Origin: Streptomyces sp. TS71-3
GTDB taxonomy: Bacteria; Actinomycetota; Actinomycetes; Streptomycetales; Streptomycetaceae
Direction: 5' to 3'
Assembly: GCF_018327685.1 (NCBI RefSeq)
Contig: NZ_BNEL01000001.1
Location: forward strand, 3,658,001-3,722,000
Length of the DNA: 64,000 bases
In this document: positions 44,290-53,392 of the stretch, in pieces
How positions within the stretch are numbered: the stretch's first letter is position 1
Layout of the letters: the number at the start of each line of letters is the position of its first letter
Made by a program: the position numbers and the translations under genes
Notes under the pieces: model-generated
What the model saw: the letters and a program-made list of their open reading frames with translations, nothing else
Databases searched by the model: none
What the model was told of the DNA's origin: nothing

Positions 44290-44351
44290 GGCGGCGAACT
44301 CCTACCTCCGGTGGACGGGTCCCCAGACCGTGGCGCGTATGCGCCTCCGTA

Positions 44352-45032
44352 TCACCTGGGCACCGGGTCGACCGTCGTGATGATCCGTGCGACGGCGGGC
44401 TTCCGAGGCGCCGAGGCGAATCCGAAGCGCACGGCGGGTGCGACGGGCGTCATCCCGCCGAGGTCGACGCCGTCGAGGACCGCGGAGACCGTCCCGATCG
44501 GCCGCAGGTCCCGCGCGCCGTACCACTGGCGACGAGGCCGCGCGCCCGTCCGTGTGCCGGGGCGCGCCCCCGCGCCCGCCGTGCCGCGCGTCCGCACGCC
44601 GGGCAGGAGCAGGCGGGCGGGGAGATCCGTCAGCGCGGCCCACGCCGGCCGGCCGGCGAGCGCACCCGGCACGAGGTGCAGCAGCCATCCCAACGCCCCT
44701 CGCCGGCGGGTGGTGAAGCGGAGGCGCAGCGGCCCCGCGGCCACGCTCCACACGTTCCCCTCGGAGCGGGCGTCGACGGGCACGACACGCACCGTGTCGA
44801 AGGCGTAGGTGGAGCTGACGAAGTCGGCGGTCTCGCGGCTGGGCGCGAGCAGGAGCCGTTCCCCGTCGGCATGTTCGAGCATGACGTCGCTGAACGCCCC
44901 GAACGGCGAGCGCTCCCAGCGTCCCAGCACGATGCGCGTACCCGACGCGGTGCCTGTGCCGGCGATCCACCCGTCGAAGCGCAGCGGCCGTCGCCGTGCC
45001 CGTGCTCGCCGAGGAATCCGGAACACCGGCAC
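44352..45032 (-). CDS. conserved hypothetical protein
   Basis: A 226-residue protein I do not recognise. A basic N-terminus (PRRARARRRPLRF) is followed by a beta-rich region (FDGWIAGTGTASGTRIVLGRW, VMLEHADGERLLLAPS, NVWSVAAGPLRLRFTTRR), one moderately hydrophobic stretch and an Arg/Gly-rich linker before a C-terminal part ending TVDPVPR. GTG 45032 is chosen because AAGGAGG lies eight bases upstream; an ATG at 45116 would add a Pro/Gly-rich leader. It precedes the DUF488 gene on the same strand and may be co-transcribed. Confidence 0.75.
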   Translation of the reverse strand: MPVFRIPRRARARRRPLRFDGWIAGTGTASGTRIVLGRWERSPFGAFSDVMLEHADGERLLLAPSRETADFVSSTYAFDTVRVVPVDARSEGNVWSVAAGPLRLRFTTRRRGALGWLLHLVPGALAGRPAWAALTDLPARLLLPGVRTRGTAGAGARPGTRTGARPRRQWYGARDLRPIGTVSAVLDGVDLGGMTPVAPAVRFGFASAPRKPAVARIITTVDPVPR

Positions 45033-45225
45033 CGCGTACCCCTCCTTCCCGGGGCGAACCCCCGGGACCGGGGAATGCGGCCTGCCCGGGGCATGCCCGT
45101 GCGGGTTCCGCATCACCTCACGTAGGCGTGATCACCTCACGTAGGCGCGCCTCGCCGCGGTGGTTGAGCCGCCGCCGGCCACCGCGCCCGCGGCGACTGT
45201 CAGTGGCCGCTGCCAGGATGCCCGG

Positions 45226-45843
45226 ATGACCTCAACGGCAGCGGACCACCCGCCCCACACCCCGGACGACCAGCTGCGTGGGCACCTCCTGGAGCTGGTC
45301 GGCGCCATCGAGCCGTGGGACGACCTGGAGCGCACCCATCTGGAGAGCGCCAGGGACTGGATCGCCGGCGGAGCCCCGCTCCACCGGGTGCGCAAGCCGG
45401 ATGTTCCGGCGACGCACCTGGTGAGCTACTTCGTCGTCCTCGACGACGCACGCGGGCAGCTGCTGCTCGTCGCGCACCGCAAGGCGGGCCTGTGGCTGCC
45501 GCCCGGCGGACACGTCGAGCCGGGTGAGGACCAGTGGGCCGCGGTGGTCCGCGAATGCCGTGAGGAACTGGGCATCGAGGCCGTGGCGTCGCCGGCCACC
45601 TGCCGGCGTCCCTTCTTCCTCACCGTCACCCGGACCCGGGGAGAGGGCTCCCACACCGACGTCTCGCTCTGGTACCTCCTCGACGCCGGCGCCGACATGA
45701 TCACCTCCTACGACCAGGACGAGTTCGACGCCATCCGGTGGCTGACCTGGGACCAGGTGCTTGAGGAGCCGGCCGGGCGCCTCGACCCGCACATGCACCG
45801 CTTCGTCCACAAGCTGCGGCATGCCCGGGGGAACCGCGGGTAG
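45226..45843 (+). CDS. Nudix hydrolase
   Basis: A 205-residue Nudix-domain protein. The Nudix box is complete from residue about 100: GGHVEPGEDQWAAVVRECRE followed by ELGIE, so the Mg-binding glutamates are present. An N-terminal helical part (residues 10-50) precedes the domain. Nudix enzymes split nucleoside diphosphate-linked compounds; the specific substrate is unknown. ATG 45226 follows AGGATG closely. Confidence 0.93.
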   Translation: MTSTAADHPPHTPDDQLRGHLLELVGAIEPWDDLERTHLESARDWIAGGAPLHRVRKPDVPATHLVSYFVVLDDARGQLLLVAHRKAGLWLPPGGHVEPGEDQWAAVVRECREELGIEAVASPATCRRPFFLTVTRTRGEGSHTDVSLWYLLDAGADMITSYDQDEFDAIRWLTWDQVLEEPAGRLDPHMHRFVHKLRHARGNRG

Positions 45844-46050
45844 CCGACGCTGCCTCCTCATGGCGCCGGCGTCGCGGGGGCCCGCCTGTCGAGGCGCCCC
45901 GAGGGCGCCCTGTGGCTGTGAGCTGCGACGACGCTCCCCGTGAGACCATGGGAGCAGGGACGGCGTGCCCCGGTCAGCGCAGGGCATGAGCGGACGGCGT
46001 GACCTAATTAGTTGAGGAATCAATCAGCTCGGTGGGATGTTGTGCCGGCC

Positions 46051-47073
46051 ATGAAGCGCATCGGTTTTCTGTCCTTCGGGCACTGGTCCGACACCAGGCA
46101 CTCGCAGACGAGGTCGGCGTCGGACTCGTTGCTCCAGGCCATCGACCTGGCCGTGGCGGCCGAGGAGCTCGGGGCCGACGGTGCCTACTTCCGCGTCCAC
46201 CACTTCGCCCGGCAGCTGGCCTCGCCGTTCCCGCTGCTGGCAGCGATCGGCGCCAGGACGTCGCGGATCGAGATCGGCACCGGCGTGATCGACATGCGCT
46301 ACGAGAACCCCCTCTACATGGCCGAGGACGCCGGCGCCGCCGACCTCATCTCCGGCGGCAGGCTCCAGCTCGGCATCAGCCGCGGCTCCCCGGAGCAGGT
46401 CATCGACGGCTGGCGCTACTTCGGCTACGCGCCCGGCGACGACGACACCGACGCCGACATGGCGCGCAAGCACACCGAGGTGCTGCTGACCGTCCTTGAG
46501 GGCAAGGGCTTCGCCCAGCCCAACCCGCAGCCGATGTTCGCCAACCCGCCCGGGCTGCTGCGGGTCGAGCCGCACTCGGAAGGGCTGCTTGAGCGCATCT
46601 GGTGGGGCGCCGGGTCCAACGCCACCGCCACCTGGGCGGCCAAGCTCGGCATGAACCTGATGAGCTCGACCCTCAAGGACGACGAGGGCGGCGCCCCGTT
46701 CCACGTGCAGCAGGCCGCGCAGATCCGCGCGTTCCGCGAGGCGTGGGCCGAGGCGGGCTGGAAGCGGGAGCCGCGCGTCTCCGTCTCGCGCAGCGTCTTC
46801 GCGATCACCAGCGACCAGGACCGCGCGTACTTCGGCCGCGAGGGCGACAGCGCGGACCACGTCGGGTACATCGACGCCAGCACGCGCGCGATCTTCGGCC
46901 GTACCTACGCCGCCGAGCCCGACGTCCTGGTGAAGCAGCTCGCCGAGGACGAGGCCATCGCGGAGGCCGACACGCTCCTGCTGACCGTGCCCAACCAGCT
47001 CGGCGTCGACTACAACAGCCACGTGTTGGAGAGCATCCTCACGCAGGTCGCCCCCGCACTCGGCTGGCGCTGA
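46051..47073 (+). CDS. LLM-class flavin-dependent oxidoreductase
   Basis: A 340-residue luciferase-like barrel protein (KRIGFLSFGHWSD at the start, AEELGADGAYFRVHHFARQ, RIEIGTGVIDMRYENPLYMAEDAGA). Such enzymes use reduced FMN or F420 to oxidise small organic molecules. ATG 46051 is used; GTG 46042, closer to a GGTGGG site, is an alternative. An AT-rich patch at 46002-46026 (TAATTAGTTGAGGAATCAAT) contains TTGA/TCAA half-sites and may be a promoter or operator. Next on the plus side are two gene remnants, one of them an HxlR regulator that might once have controlled it. Confidence 0.9.
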   Translation: MKRIGFLSFGHWSDTRHSQTRSASDSLLQAIDLAVAAEELGADGAYFRVHHFARQLASPFPLLAAIGARTSRIEIGTGVIDMRYENPLYMAEDAGAADLISGGRLQLGISRGSPEQVIDGWRYFGYAPGDDDTDADMARKHTEVLLTVLEGKGFAQPNPQPMFANPPGLLRVEPHSEGLLERIWWGAGSNATATWAAKLGMNLMSSTLKDDEGGAPFHVQQAAQIRAFREAWAEAGWKREPRVSVSRSVFAITSDQDRAYFGREGDSADHVGYIDASTRAIFGRTYAAEPDVLVKQLAEDEAIAEADTLLLTVPNQLGVDYNSHVLESILTQVAPALGWR

Positions 47074-47090
47074 CCCACACCCGCGGGCGT

Positions 47091-47415
47091 TCACTGACCG
47101 GACGGCGAAGGTGCGCGGCAGGCGGCACTCAGCACACGCCGCGGACGTCCTGTCTGCGCGACCGGCAGAGCACGGCGCCGGAAGTCCGCTCCCTCGCCGC
47201 CGGTCACGTTCGCGGCGCGGGCGGCCTGGACCTCGTAGGGCTGGCCGTACTGGATGCCGCTCAGTTCGTCCAGCCGTGTCGACATCGCGGCGTCCAACCG
47301 CACGTCCAGGGAGCCGAGGTCCTCCCGGAGCTGGCCGGTCGTGCGCGGGCCGATGATGGCGACACGGCCGGTCGTGGCGGCCGCTGCCTTCTGCCGGAGC
47401 CACGCCAGGATCCCG
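47091..47415 (-). pseudogene. aldo-keto reductase, 3' remnant
   Basis: Read on the minus strand, about 47415 down to the stop at 47091 gives LAWLRQKAAAATTGRVAIIGPRTTG-type sequence (split here by position: 47409-47335) followed by QLREDLGSLDVRLDAAMSTR and LDELSGIQYGQPYEV. This is the C-terminal quarter of an aldo-keto reductase with its NADPH-binding I-G-P-R-T loop. The barrel and catalytic Asp/Tyr/Lys/His part are absent. Homology stops at about 47415, exactly where the plus-strand HxlR remnant begins, so the two share a deletion junction. The last 35 residues before the stop are not typical of the family and may be read-through. Confidence 0.72.
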
Positions 47416-47679
47416 TACCGCGAGCCCGGTCAGCGCACCCGGGACCGGTACGCGCTGACCGACCAGGGCCTCCAGCTGCTGACCGCCCTCTTCGCGCTCA
47501 TGGAGTGGGGTGACCGCCACCTCGCGCCCGAAGGCGGTCCGGTCCGCCTGCGCCATCGCGACTGCGGCGCCATGGTCCACGTCGGTCTGCGCTGCAACCA
47601 GGGCCACGGCGTGGACGCCGACGACATCGACGTCGTTCCGGGGCCGTCCCTGGAGAAGTCCTTCGGCGACATGCCGTAA
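47404..47679 (+). pseudogene. HxlR-family regulator, 3' remnant
   Basis: From about 47404 the plus strand encodes ARIPYREPGQRTRDRYALTD then QGLQLLTALFALMEWGDRHL, the wing and C-terminal helix of an HxlR winged-helix regulator, with a C-terminal extension RHRDCGAMVHVGLRC. The N-terminal helices and the recognition helix are missing, and no start codon with a ribosome site precedes it. HxlR genes are commonly divergent from an oxidoreductase, and here the partner would be the equally truncated aldo-keto reductase. Confidence 0.75.
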
Positions 47680-47752
47680 GGGGTGGGGGCCTCCTCGGCG
47701 GGTCCATATCTGCCTTAGCTTGACATGAGTCAGGTATCGCTGGGGACCGAGC

Positions 47753-48514
47753 CTACGGACTGGACGCCCGCCCCTGCGGCGGCTGCGTGCGGTCGGCGGG
47801 CGGCGGCGGGGCCGCGTAGCGGTGTTCGGGCCGGCCGGCGTCGCCGTAGCGCAGCGAGAGTTCCAGGGACCCGTTGTCCTGGAGGTAGCGCAGGTAGCGC
47901 TGCGCCGTCGAGCGGCTGATCCCCGCGCGGGCCGCGACCTCCTGGGCCGACAGGGGGCTCTCGGCCCGCGCGACGACCTGGCAGATGAGGTCCACGGTCG
48001 GCCCGGACCAGCCCTTGGCCGGCGCGGTGGACGCGCTCGACGGGGTCCGTACCGTGCCGAAGATGCGGTCGATCTGCCGCTGCCCCGTCTGCCCGGCCTG
48101 TCCCGGCTGCCCCGTCGCGGTGCGCGCGCTCGCGTCCCGGAGGGCGCGCCGCAGCTCGGCGTAGCTCTCCAGCCGGGAGCGCAGGCCCTCGAAGGTGAAC
48201 GGCTTGACGAGATAGTGCAGCACGCCGTAGCGCAGGGCGGCCTCGACGACCTCCACGTCCTGCGCGGCGGTGACCATGATGACGTCGCTGCGCATGCCCC
48301 GCTGCCGCATGCCGCGCACCAGGTCGAGGCCGGTCCGGTCGGGCAGGTAGTGGTCCAGCAGCAGGAGGTCGACCCGGTCGCGCTCCAGCACGTGCAGGGC
48401 CTGCAGGGCGGTGTGGGCGGTGCCCATGACGTGGAAGCCCGGCACCTTGCCCACATAGGCCGCGTTGACCTCCGCGACGTGGAAGTCGTCGTCGACCACA
48501 AGAACTTCCATCAT
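47753..48514 (-). CDS. response regulator, CitB/DcuR type
   Basis: A 253-residue response regulator. The receiver domain shows DDD at residues 8-10, the phospho-acceptor Asp at about 54 (LLLLDHYLPD), Thr in VTAAQD and Lys in LVKPF. A Gln/Gly-rich linker leads to a C-terminal helix-turn-helix (SAQEVAARAGISRSTAQRYL). The ATG at 48514 overlaps the TGA of the histidine-kinase gene (ATGA), so the pair is translationally coupled. The divergent ABC importer is the likely target. Confidence 0.95.
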   Translation of the reverse strand: MMEVLVVDDDFHVAEVNAAYVGKVPGFHVMGTAHTALQALHVLERDRVDLLLLDHYLPDRTGLDLVRGMRQRGMRSDVIMVTAAQDVEVVEAALRYGVLHYLVKPFTFEGLRSRLESYAELRRALRDASARTATGQPGQAGQTGQRQIDRIFGTVRTPSSASTAPAKGWSGPTVDLICQVVARAESPLSAQEVAARAGISRSTAQRYLRYLQDNGSLELSLRYGDAGRPEHRYAAPPPPADRTQPPQGRASSP

Positions 48515-50157
48515 GACGGCTCTCCTGTCAGGACGGGCTGAGGCGGTGCGGGCGGCGGGCCGGCGACGATGTCGGGGAACGTGACGGTGAAGACGGAGCC
48601 GCCGCCGGCCCGGGCGGCCACGCGGGCCGTTCCGCCGTAGCGTTCGGCGAGGCTGCGGACCATGGCCAGTCCGAGGCCACGGCCACGATGGGTCGGGGAC
48701 GCCTTGGTTGTCCAGCCCTCCTGAAAGATGGTGTTGCGCAGTTCCACCGGAACCCCCGGGCCGTTGTCGCTGACGCGGATCACGACCGTGTCGGCTTCCA
48801 CGAAGGCCTCCACCTCGACCACGGACCGGGCCCCGGCCTGCCCGCCGCCCACCACGTCCAGGGCGTTGTCGATCAGGTTGCCCAGCACGGTCACGATGTC
48901 CCGCGCGTCGATCAGACCCGTGGGCAGGTGGGTCCGGTCGGACAGCCGCAGGCTCACCCCGCGTTCCGAGGCGATGGCGGACTTGCCGACCAGCAGGGCG
49001 GAGACCATCGGCATGCGGACGCGTTCGGAGATCTCCTCGGCCAAGGCGCGGCGGGCGCTCGTGAGCCCGGCGACGTAGTCGCGGGCCCGGTCGGGCATGT
49101 CCAGTTCGAGGAAGCCGAGCACCGTGTGCAGGCGGTTGGCGTGCTCGTGGTCCTGGGCCCGCAGGGCGTCCAGCAGGCCCTTGATGGAGTCCAGCTCCCT
49201 GCCGAGCAGCTCGACCTCGGTCCGATCCCGCAGGGTGACGACCGAGCCGCCGTCCGGGGTCGGCATCCGGTTGGCGATCAGCACGCGGTTCCCGCGCACG
49301 GTGAGCAGGTCGCGGCCCGTGACCTGCCCGGCGATCACGTCGCGGGAGCGCCCCGGCGGAAGGATCTCGTCGAGGTCGCGCCCCTCGGCGTCGCCCTCGA
49401 TGGCGAGCAGGCGCGCCGCCTCGTCGTTCACCAGGCGGACCCGCTCGCGGTCGTCGAGGGCGATGATGCCCTCACGCACGGCGTGCAGCATGGCCTCGCG
49501 CTCCGAGAGCAGCGCGGAGATGTCGCCGACCGAGACGCCGTGCGTGCGCTTGCGCAGGGTGCGGGACACCAGGAACGCGGCACAGGCGCCGACGGCGAGT
49601 GCCGTGCCCGCGTACCGCAGCAGCCCGGGCAGGGCCGCGAGCAGGCGGTCCCGCACACCGGAGTAGGCGATCCCCACCGACACCGCGCCGATCATCCGGC
49701 CGCCGCCGTCGCGCAGCGGCACCTTCGCCCGCGCCGAGGTGCCGAGGGTTCCCCGGTCGACCTGGAGGACGACGTGCCCGTGCAACGGGATGGAGGGATC
49801 CGTCGACACGAGGTGGCCGATCTGCCGCACGTCCGTGTGGGACCAGCGGATCCCGCGCATGTCCATGACCACGACATACAGGGCCCCCGTCGCCTCACGG
49901 GTGCGTTCGGTCTGCCGCTGCACGGGGCCCAGCGGGCTGGGATCGCTCGTCAGCAGCCCCGCGGCGATGTCCGGATCGGCCGCGGTGGTCTGGGCGATGG
50001 CCAGCGCCTGGTGCTCGGCCTGGTCGTCGAGCTGGGTGCGCAGCGGCTGGAGGAACAGCCCGGTCAGCAGGAGCAGGACGCCCGTGGTGATGAGGAGCTG
50101 GGCGATCAGCACCTGGGCGAAGACCTGCCTCGGCCAGCCGATGCGCAATCGGGCCAC
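48511..50157 (-). CDS. sensor histidine kinase, CitA/DcuS type
   Basis: A 548-residue membrane sensor. TM1 (about 13-36) and TM2 (about 176-198) enclose an extracellular PAS/Cache-like domain; a cytoplasmic PAS domain (about 215-320) follows. The phospho-acceptor H337 lies in DHEHANRLHTVLGF, typical of the SpoOB-like CitA/DcuS subgroup, and the ATPase motifs are NLIDNALD, DNGPGVP and GRGLGLAMV. These kinases detect external carboxylates such as citrate or C4-dicarboxylates. GTG 50157 with AGGTGG is chosen; a longer frame from 50286 reads promoter-like sequence. Confidence 0.93.
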   Translation of the reverse strand: MARLRIGWPRQVFAQVLIAQLLITTGVLLLLTGLFLQPLRTQLDDQAEHQALAIAQTTAADPDIAAGLLTSDPSPLGPVQRQTERTREATGALYVVVMDMRGIRWSHTDVRQIGHLVSTDPSIPLHGHVVLQVDRGTLGTSARAKVPLRDGGGRMIGAVSVGIAYSGVRDRLLAALPGLLRYAGTALAVGACAAFLVSRTLRKRTHGVSVGDISALLSEREAMLHAVREGIIALDDRERVRLVNDEAARLLAIEGDAEGRDLDEILPPGRSRDVIAGQVTGRDLLTVRGNRVLIANRMPTPDGGSVVTLRDRTEVELLGRELDSIKGLLDALRAQDHEHANRLHTVLGFLELDMPDRARDYVAGLTSARRALAEEISERVRMPMVSALLVGKSAIASERGVSLRLSDRTHLPTGLIDARDIVTVLGNLIDNALDVVGGGQAGARSVVEVEAFVEADTVVIRVSDNGPGVPVELRNTIFQEGWTTKASPTHRGRGLGLAMVRSLAERYGGTARVAARAGGGSVFTVTFPDIVAGPPPAPPQPVLTGEPS

Positions 50158-50371
50158 GATGCCACCTGCCCTTCCGGTACCTCCCCACGCGACCGGACGT
50201 TTCACCGGTGCGAACGCACCGTAACCGGCGAGGTTTCGGCCAGGGAAGGTCCCGCGCACCAGCTCGTGCGCCGGCCGTCGGCACAATGAGCAGAATGCCG
50301 CTCAACAGGAACAACCGGTGGTTGCGGGCCAAAGCTTTCCCCGCGTCGGCGGCGTTCCTAAGTTCCGCGGC

Positions 50372-51187
50372 ATGACAAGCCCATCGAGTCCGGCCATCGA
50401 ACTGCGCGGAGTCCGCAAGGCCTTCCGGACGCCGTCCGGTGGCTCACACACCGCCGTGCGCGACCTCGACCTCATCGTGCAGCAAGGAGAGTTCGTCGCC
50501 GTCGTCGGCCCCACCGGTTGCGGGAAGTCGACCACCCTCACCCTGGTCAGCGGCCTCGAGGAGCCGACCGACGGCGAGGTGATGCTGTCCGGCACGCCGG
50601 TGCGCGGCATCGACGAGCGGGTCGGCTTCGTCTTCCAGCAGGACGCCGTCTTTCCCTGGCGCACCGTCCTGTCCAACGTGATGGCGGGCCCCCGGTTCCG
50701 GGGCGCGCCCAAGGCGGACGCCAAGGAGCGGGCCCGCGAGTGGCTGGCCCGCGTCGGCCTGACCGCCTTCGAGGACCGCTACCCCCACCAGCTCTCCGGC
50801 GGCCAGCGCAAGCGCGTCGCGCTCGCCTCGACGTTCGTCAACGACCCGTCGATCCTGCTCATGGACGAGCCGTTCTCCGCCCTCGACGTGCAGACCCGCG
50901 CCCTGATGTCGGACGAGCTGATGGAGCTGTGGGCGGGCACCGGATCCTCGGTCGTGTTCGTCACCCACGACCTGGAGGAGTCCATCGCGCTCGCCGACAA
51001 GGTCGTCGTGATGACCGCCGGCCCCGCGACCGTGAAGGAGATCTTCACCATCGACCTCCCGCGCCCCCGCCGCGTCGAGTCCGTCCGCCTGGAGCCGCAC
51101 TTCGTCGAGATCTACCGGGAGATCTGGTCGTCCCTGGGCGAAGAGGTCCGCATCACCCGTGAAAGGGGTGCCCAGAATGTCGCCTGA
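50372..51187 (+). CDS. ABC transporter ATP-binding protein (NitT/TauT/SsuB type)
   Basis: A 271-residue ATPase with Walker A GPTGCGKST, signature LSGGQRKR, Walker B ILLMDEP and switch His in FVTHDLEE. The sequence groups with ATPases of nitrate, taurine, sulfonate and pyrimidine-precursor importers. No ribosome site precedes ATG 50372, and TAAGTT at 50359-50364 could be a -10 for a leaderless message. It is divergent from the CitA/DcuS-type two-component system and overlaps the permease gene. Confidence 0.93.
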   Translation: MTSPSSPAIELRGVRKAFRTPSGGSHTAVRDLDLIVQQGEFVAVVGPTGCGKSTTLTLVSGLEEPTDGEVMLSGTPVRGIDERVGFVFQQDAVFPWRTVLSNVMAGPRFRGAPKADAKERAREWLARVGLTAFEDRYPHQLSGGQRKRVALASTFVNDPSILLMDEPFSALDVQTRALMSDELMELWAGTGSSVVFVTHDLEESIALADKVVVMTAGPATVKEIFTIDLPRPRRVESVRLEPHFVEIYREIWSSLGEEVRITRERGAQNVA

Positions 51188-52043
51188 CACCCACACCGCG
51201 ACCGCACCCGAGGCCGCCGCCAAGCCCGGACGCTCCGAGGAGCGCAGCCGCGCCGCACGCCGGCGCCGCGTCGTCGTCCTCTTCTGCCGCGCCGCCCTCC
51301 TCGTCCTCGTCCTCGGCATCTGGGAGTGGTTCTCCCGCTCGGGGATCATCGACCCGTTCAACTTCTCGATGCCCTCGAAGATCTGGGGCCAGATCCAGCA
51401 GTGGCTCCTGCACGGCACCCCGCAGGGATCGCTGGGCGAGCAGATCTGGTACACCCTCTACGAAGCGCTGCTCGGCTGGGTCATCGGCGTGTTCGGCGGA
51501 GTCGTGCTGGGCATCGCGCTGGGCCGCGTCCGGTTCCTCGCCGACGTCATGGGCCCCTACATCAAGGTCCTCAACGCCCTGCCGCGCATCGTCCTCGCCC
51601 CGATCTTCCTCATCTGGTTCGGCCTGGGGCCGGCGTCCAAGGTCGCCTCCGCGGTCGTCCTCGTCTTCTTCCCGGTCTTCTTCAACGCCTTCCAGGGCGC
51701 CCGGGAGGTCGACCGGCACCTCATCGACAACGCCCGCATCCTCGGGGCCCGCGACCGCCAGGTCACCTTCCAGGTCGTCATCCCCGCGGCCACCTCGTGG
51801 ATCTTCACCAGCCTCCACGTGAGCTTCGGCTTCGCCCTCATCGGCGCCATCGTCGGCGAGTACATCGGAGCGACGAAGGGCATCGGGCTGCTCGTCTCCG
51901 CCTCCCAGGGCACCTTCAACTCCGCCGGTGTCTACGCGGCCATGGTCATCCTCGCCGTCGTCGCCCTGCTCGCCGAGGGCCTGCTCACCTTCATGGAGAA
52001 CCGGCTGTTCCGCTGGAAGCCCGCCGACAGCGAGGCCCGCTGA
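51177..52043 (+). CDS. ABC transporter permease (NitT/TauT type)
   Basis: A 288-residue membrane protein with about six helices and the permease EAA loop (DNARILGARDRQVTFQVVIP). The N-terminal 35 residues are basic and cytoplasmic. ATG 51177 overlaps the ATPase gene by 11 bases, with AAGGGG upstream. It works with the ATPase before it and the lipoprotein after it to import a small organic molecule. Confidence 0.94.
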   Translation: MSPDTHTATAPEAAAKPGRSEERSRAARRRRVVVLFCRAALLVLVLGIWEWFSRSGIIDPFNFSMPSKIWGQIQQWLLHGTPQGSLGEQIWYTLYEALLGWVIGVFGGVVLGIALGRVRFLADVMGPYIKVLNALPRIVLAPIFLIWFGLGPASKVASAVVLVFFPVFFNAFQGAREVDRHLIDNARILGARDRQVTFQVVIPAATSWIFTSLHVSFGFALIGAIVGEYIGATKGIGLLVSASQGTFNSAGVYAAMVILAVVALLAEGLLTFMENRLFRWKPADSEAR

Positions 52044-52137
52044 CCTCCTGCCGCTGACCTCCCGACGCCGGCCTTCCGTCCGGCCTTCCGCCGCCCCCCG
52101 CTGACCTTCCCCACCCTTCACCACCCTGGAGCCGTGC

Positions 52138-53217
52138 ATGTCCCGTCGCACCGTGACCTCGAAGAAGACCACCAGGACGGTCACCAAAGTGACCACCGTG
52201 ATGACCGCGCTCGCCGCCCTGGCCGCGCTGAGCGGCTGCGCCGACGAGGTGTCCTCGCACTCGTCGGACGGCGGCGGAGGCGGCAAGGGCGGCAAGGTGA
52301 AGATCATGGTGGGAGGCATCGACAAGGTCATCTACCTGCCCGCGATGCTGGCCCAGCGGCTCGGCTACTTCAAGGACGAGGGCCTCAACATCGAGCTCCT
52401 CACCGAGCCGGCCGGCATCGACGCCACCACGTCCCTGATCGCCGGGAACGTCCAGGGCGTCGTCGGTTTCTACGATCACACCCTCGACCTGCAGACGAAG
52501 GGCAAGCAGGTCGAGTCCGTGGTCCAGCTCGCCCAGACGCCGGGTGAGGTCGAGATCGTGTCCAACAAGGCGGCGGGCGGCATCAAGTCGCCCAAGGACT
52601 TCGCGGGCAAGAAGCTCGGCGTCACCGGCCTCGGATCCTCCACCGACTTCCTCACGAAGTACCTCGGTGTCAACGCCGGCGTCTCGACGGACCAGTTCAC
52701 CAACGTCGCCGTCGGGGCCGGGCAGACCTTCATCTCCGCCCTCCAGAAGGGATCCATCGACGGCGGCATGACCACCGACCCGACCGTCGCCCAGATCCTC
52801 GACAAGAAGTTGGGCAAGGTCCTCGTCGACATGCGGACCCCGGAGGGATCCCAGAAGGCCCTCGGCGGGCTGTACCCGTCCTCCAGCCTCTACATGAACA
52901 CGGACTGGGCGAACGGGCACAAGGACACCGTCCAGAAGCTCGCCAACGCCTTCGTGCGCACGCTCAAGTGGATGTCCACGCACGACGCCGAGGAGATCGC
53001 GGCGAAGATGCCCAGCGACTACGCGCAGGGCGGTCAGGGCCTGTACGCCCACGCGATCGACAGCACCCTGCCGATGTTCACCAAGGACGGCAGGATGCCG
53101 GCCGACGGACCGGCCACGGTGCAGCGGGTGCTGAAGTCCTTCAACCCGAACCTGAAGGACGCGACCATCGACCTGAAGAAGACGTACACCACCGAGTTCA
53201 CGGACAAGGCCCACTGA
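52138..53217 (+). CDS. ABC transporter substrate-binding lipoprotein (NMT1/THI5-like)
   Basis: A 359-residue lipoprotein: signal peptide with lipobox LSGC (cysteine at about residue 34), a Gly/Ser/Lys linker, then a type II binding fold of the NMT1/SsuA group (MVGGIDKVIYLPAMLAQRLG, EPAGIDATTSLIAGNVQG). It follows the permease gene by 94 bases and completes the importer. Members bind sulfonates, pyrimidines, aromatic acids or similar; the ligand here cannot be predicted. Confidence 0.93.
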   Translation: MSRRTVTSKKTTRTVTKVTTVMTALAALAALSGCADEVSSHSSDGGGGGKGGKVKIMVGGIDKVIYLPAMLAQRLGYFKDEGLNIELLTEPAGIDATTSLIAGNVQGVVGFYDHTLDLQTKGKQVESVVQLAQTPGEVEIVSNKAAGGIKSPKDFAGKKLGVTGLGSSTDFLTKYLGVNAGVSTDQFTNVAVGAGQTFISALQKGSIDGGMTTDPTVAQILDKKLGKVLVDMRTPEGSQKALGGLYPSSSLYMNTDWANGHKDTVQKLANAFVRTLKWMSTHDAEEIAAKMPSDYAQGGQGLYAHAIDSTLPMFTKDGRMPADGPATVQRVLKSFNPNLKDATIDLKKTYTTEFTDKAH

Positions 53218-53236
53218 CGAGGGGGGCTGGCGCACG

Positions 53237-53276
53237 CCCGGCCGCACGGGGTGGCAAGGGCCCCCGTGCGGCCGGG
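53237..53276. terminator. terminator hairpin after the importer operon
   Basis: Perfect 15-bp arms (53237-53251 and 53262-53276; CCCGGCCGCACGGGG type) around a ten-base loop follow the binding-protein stop by 20 bases and separate the importer genes from the enzyme genes. Confidence 0.88.
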
Positions 53277-53392
53277 ACGCCACCGGCACCGGCTCACCGG
53301 TGCCGTGGCCGCGCGGGTTCGCCGGGTCGGCCGGGAGTCTGCACAGCTGATCGGCTCCGCACTACGGTGACACCCTACGAAGGAGGCACCCC

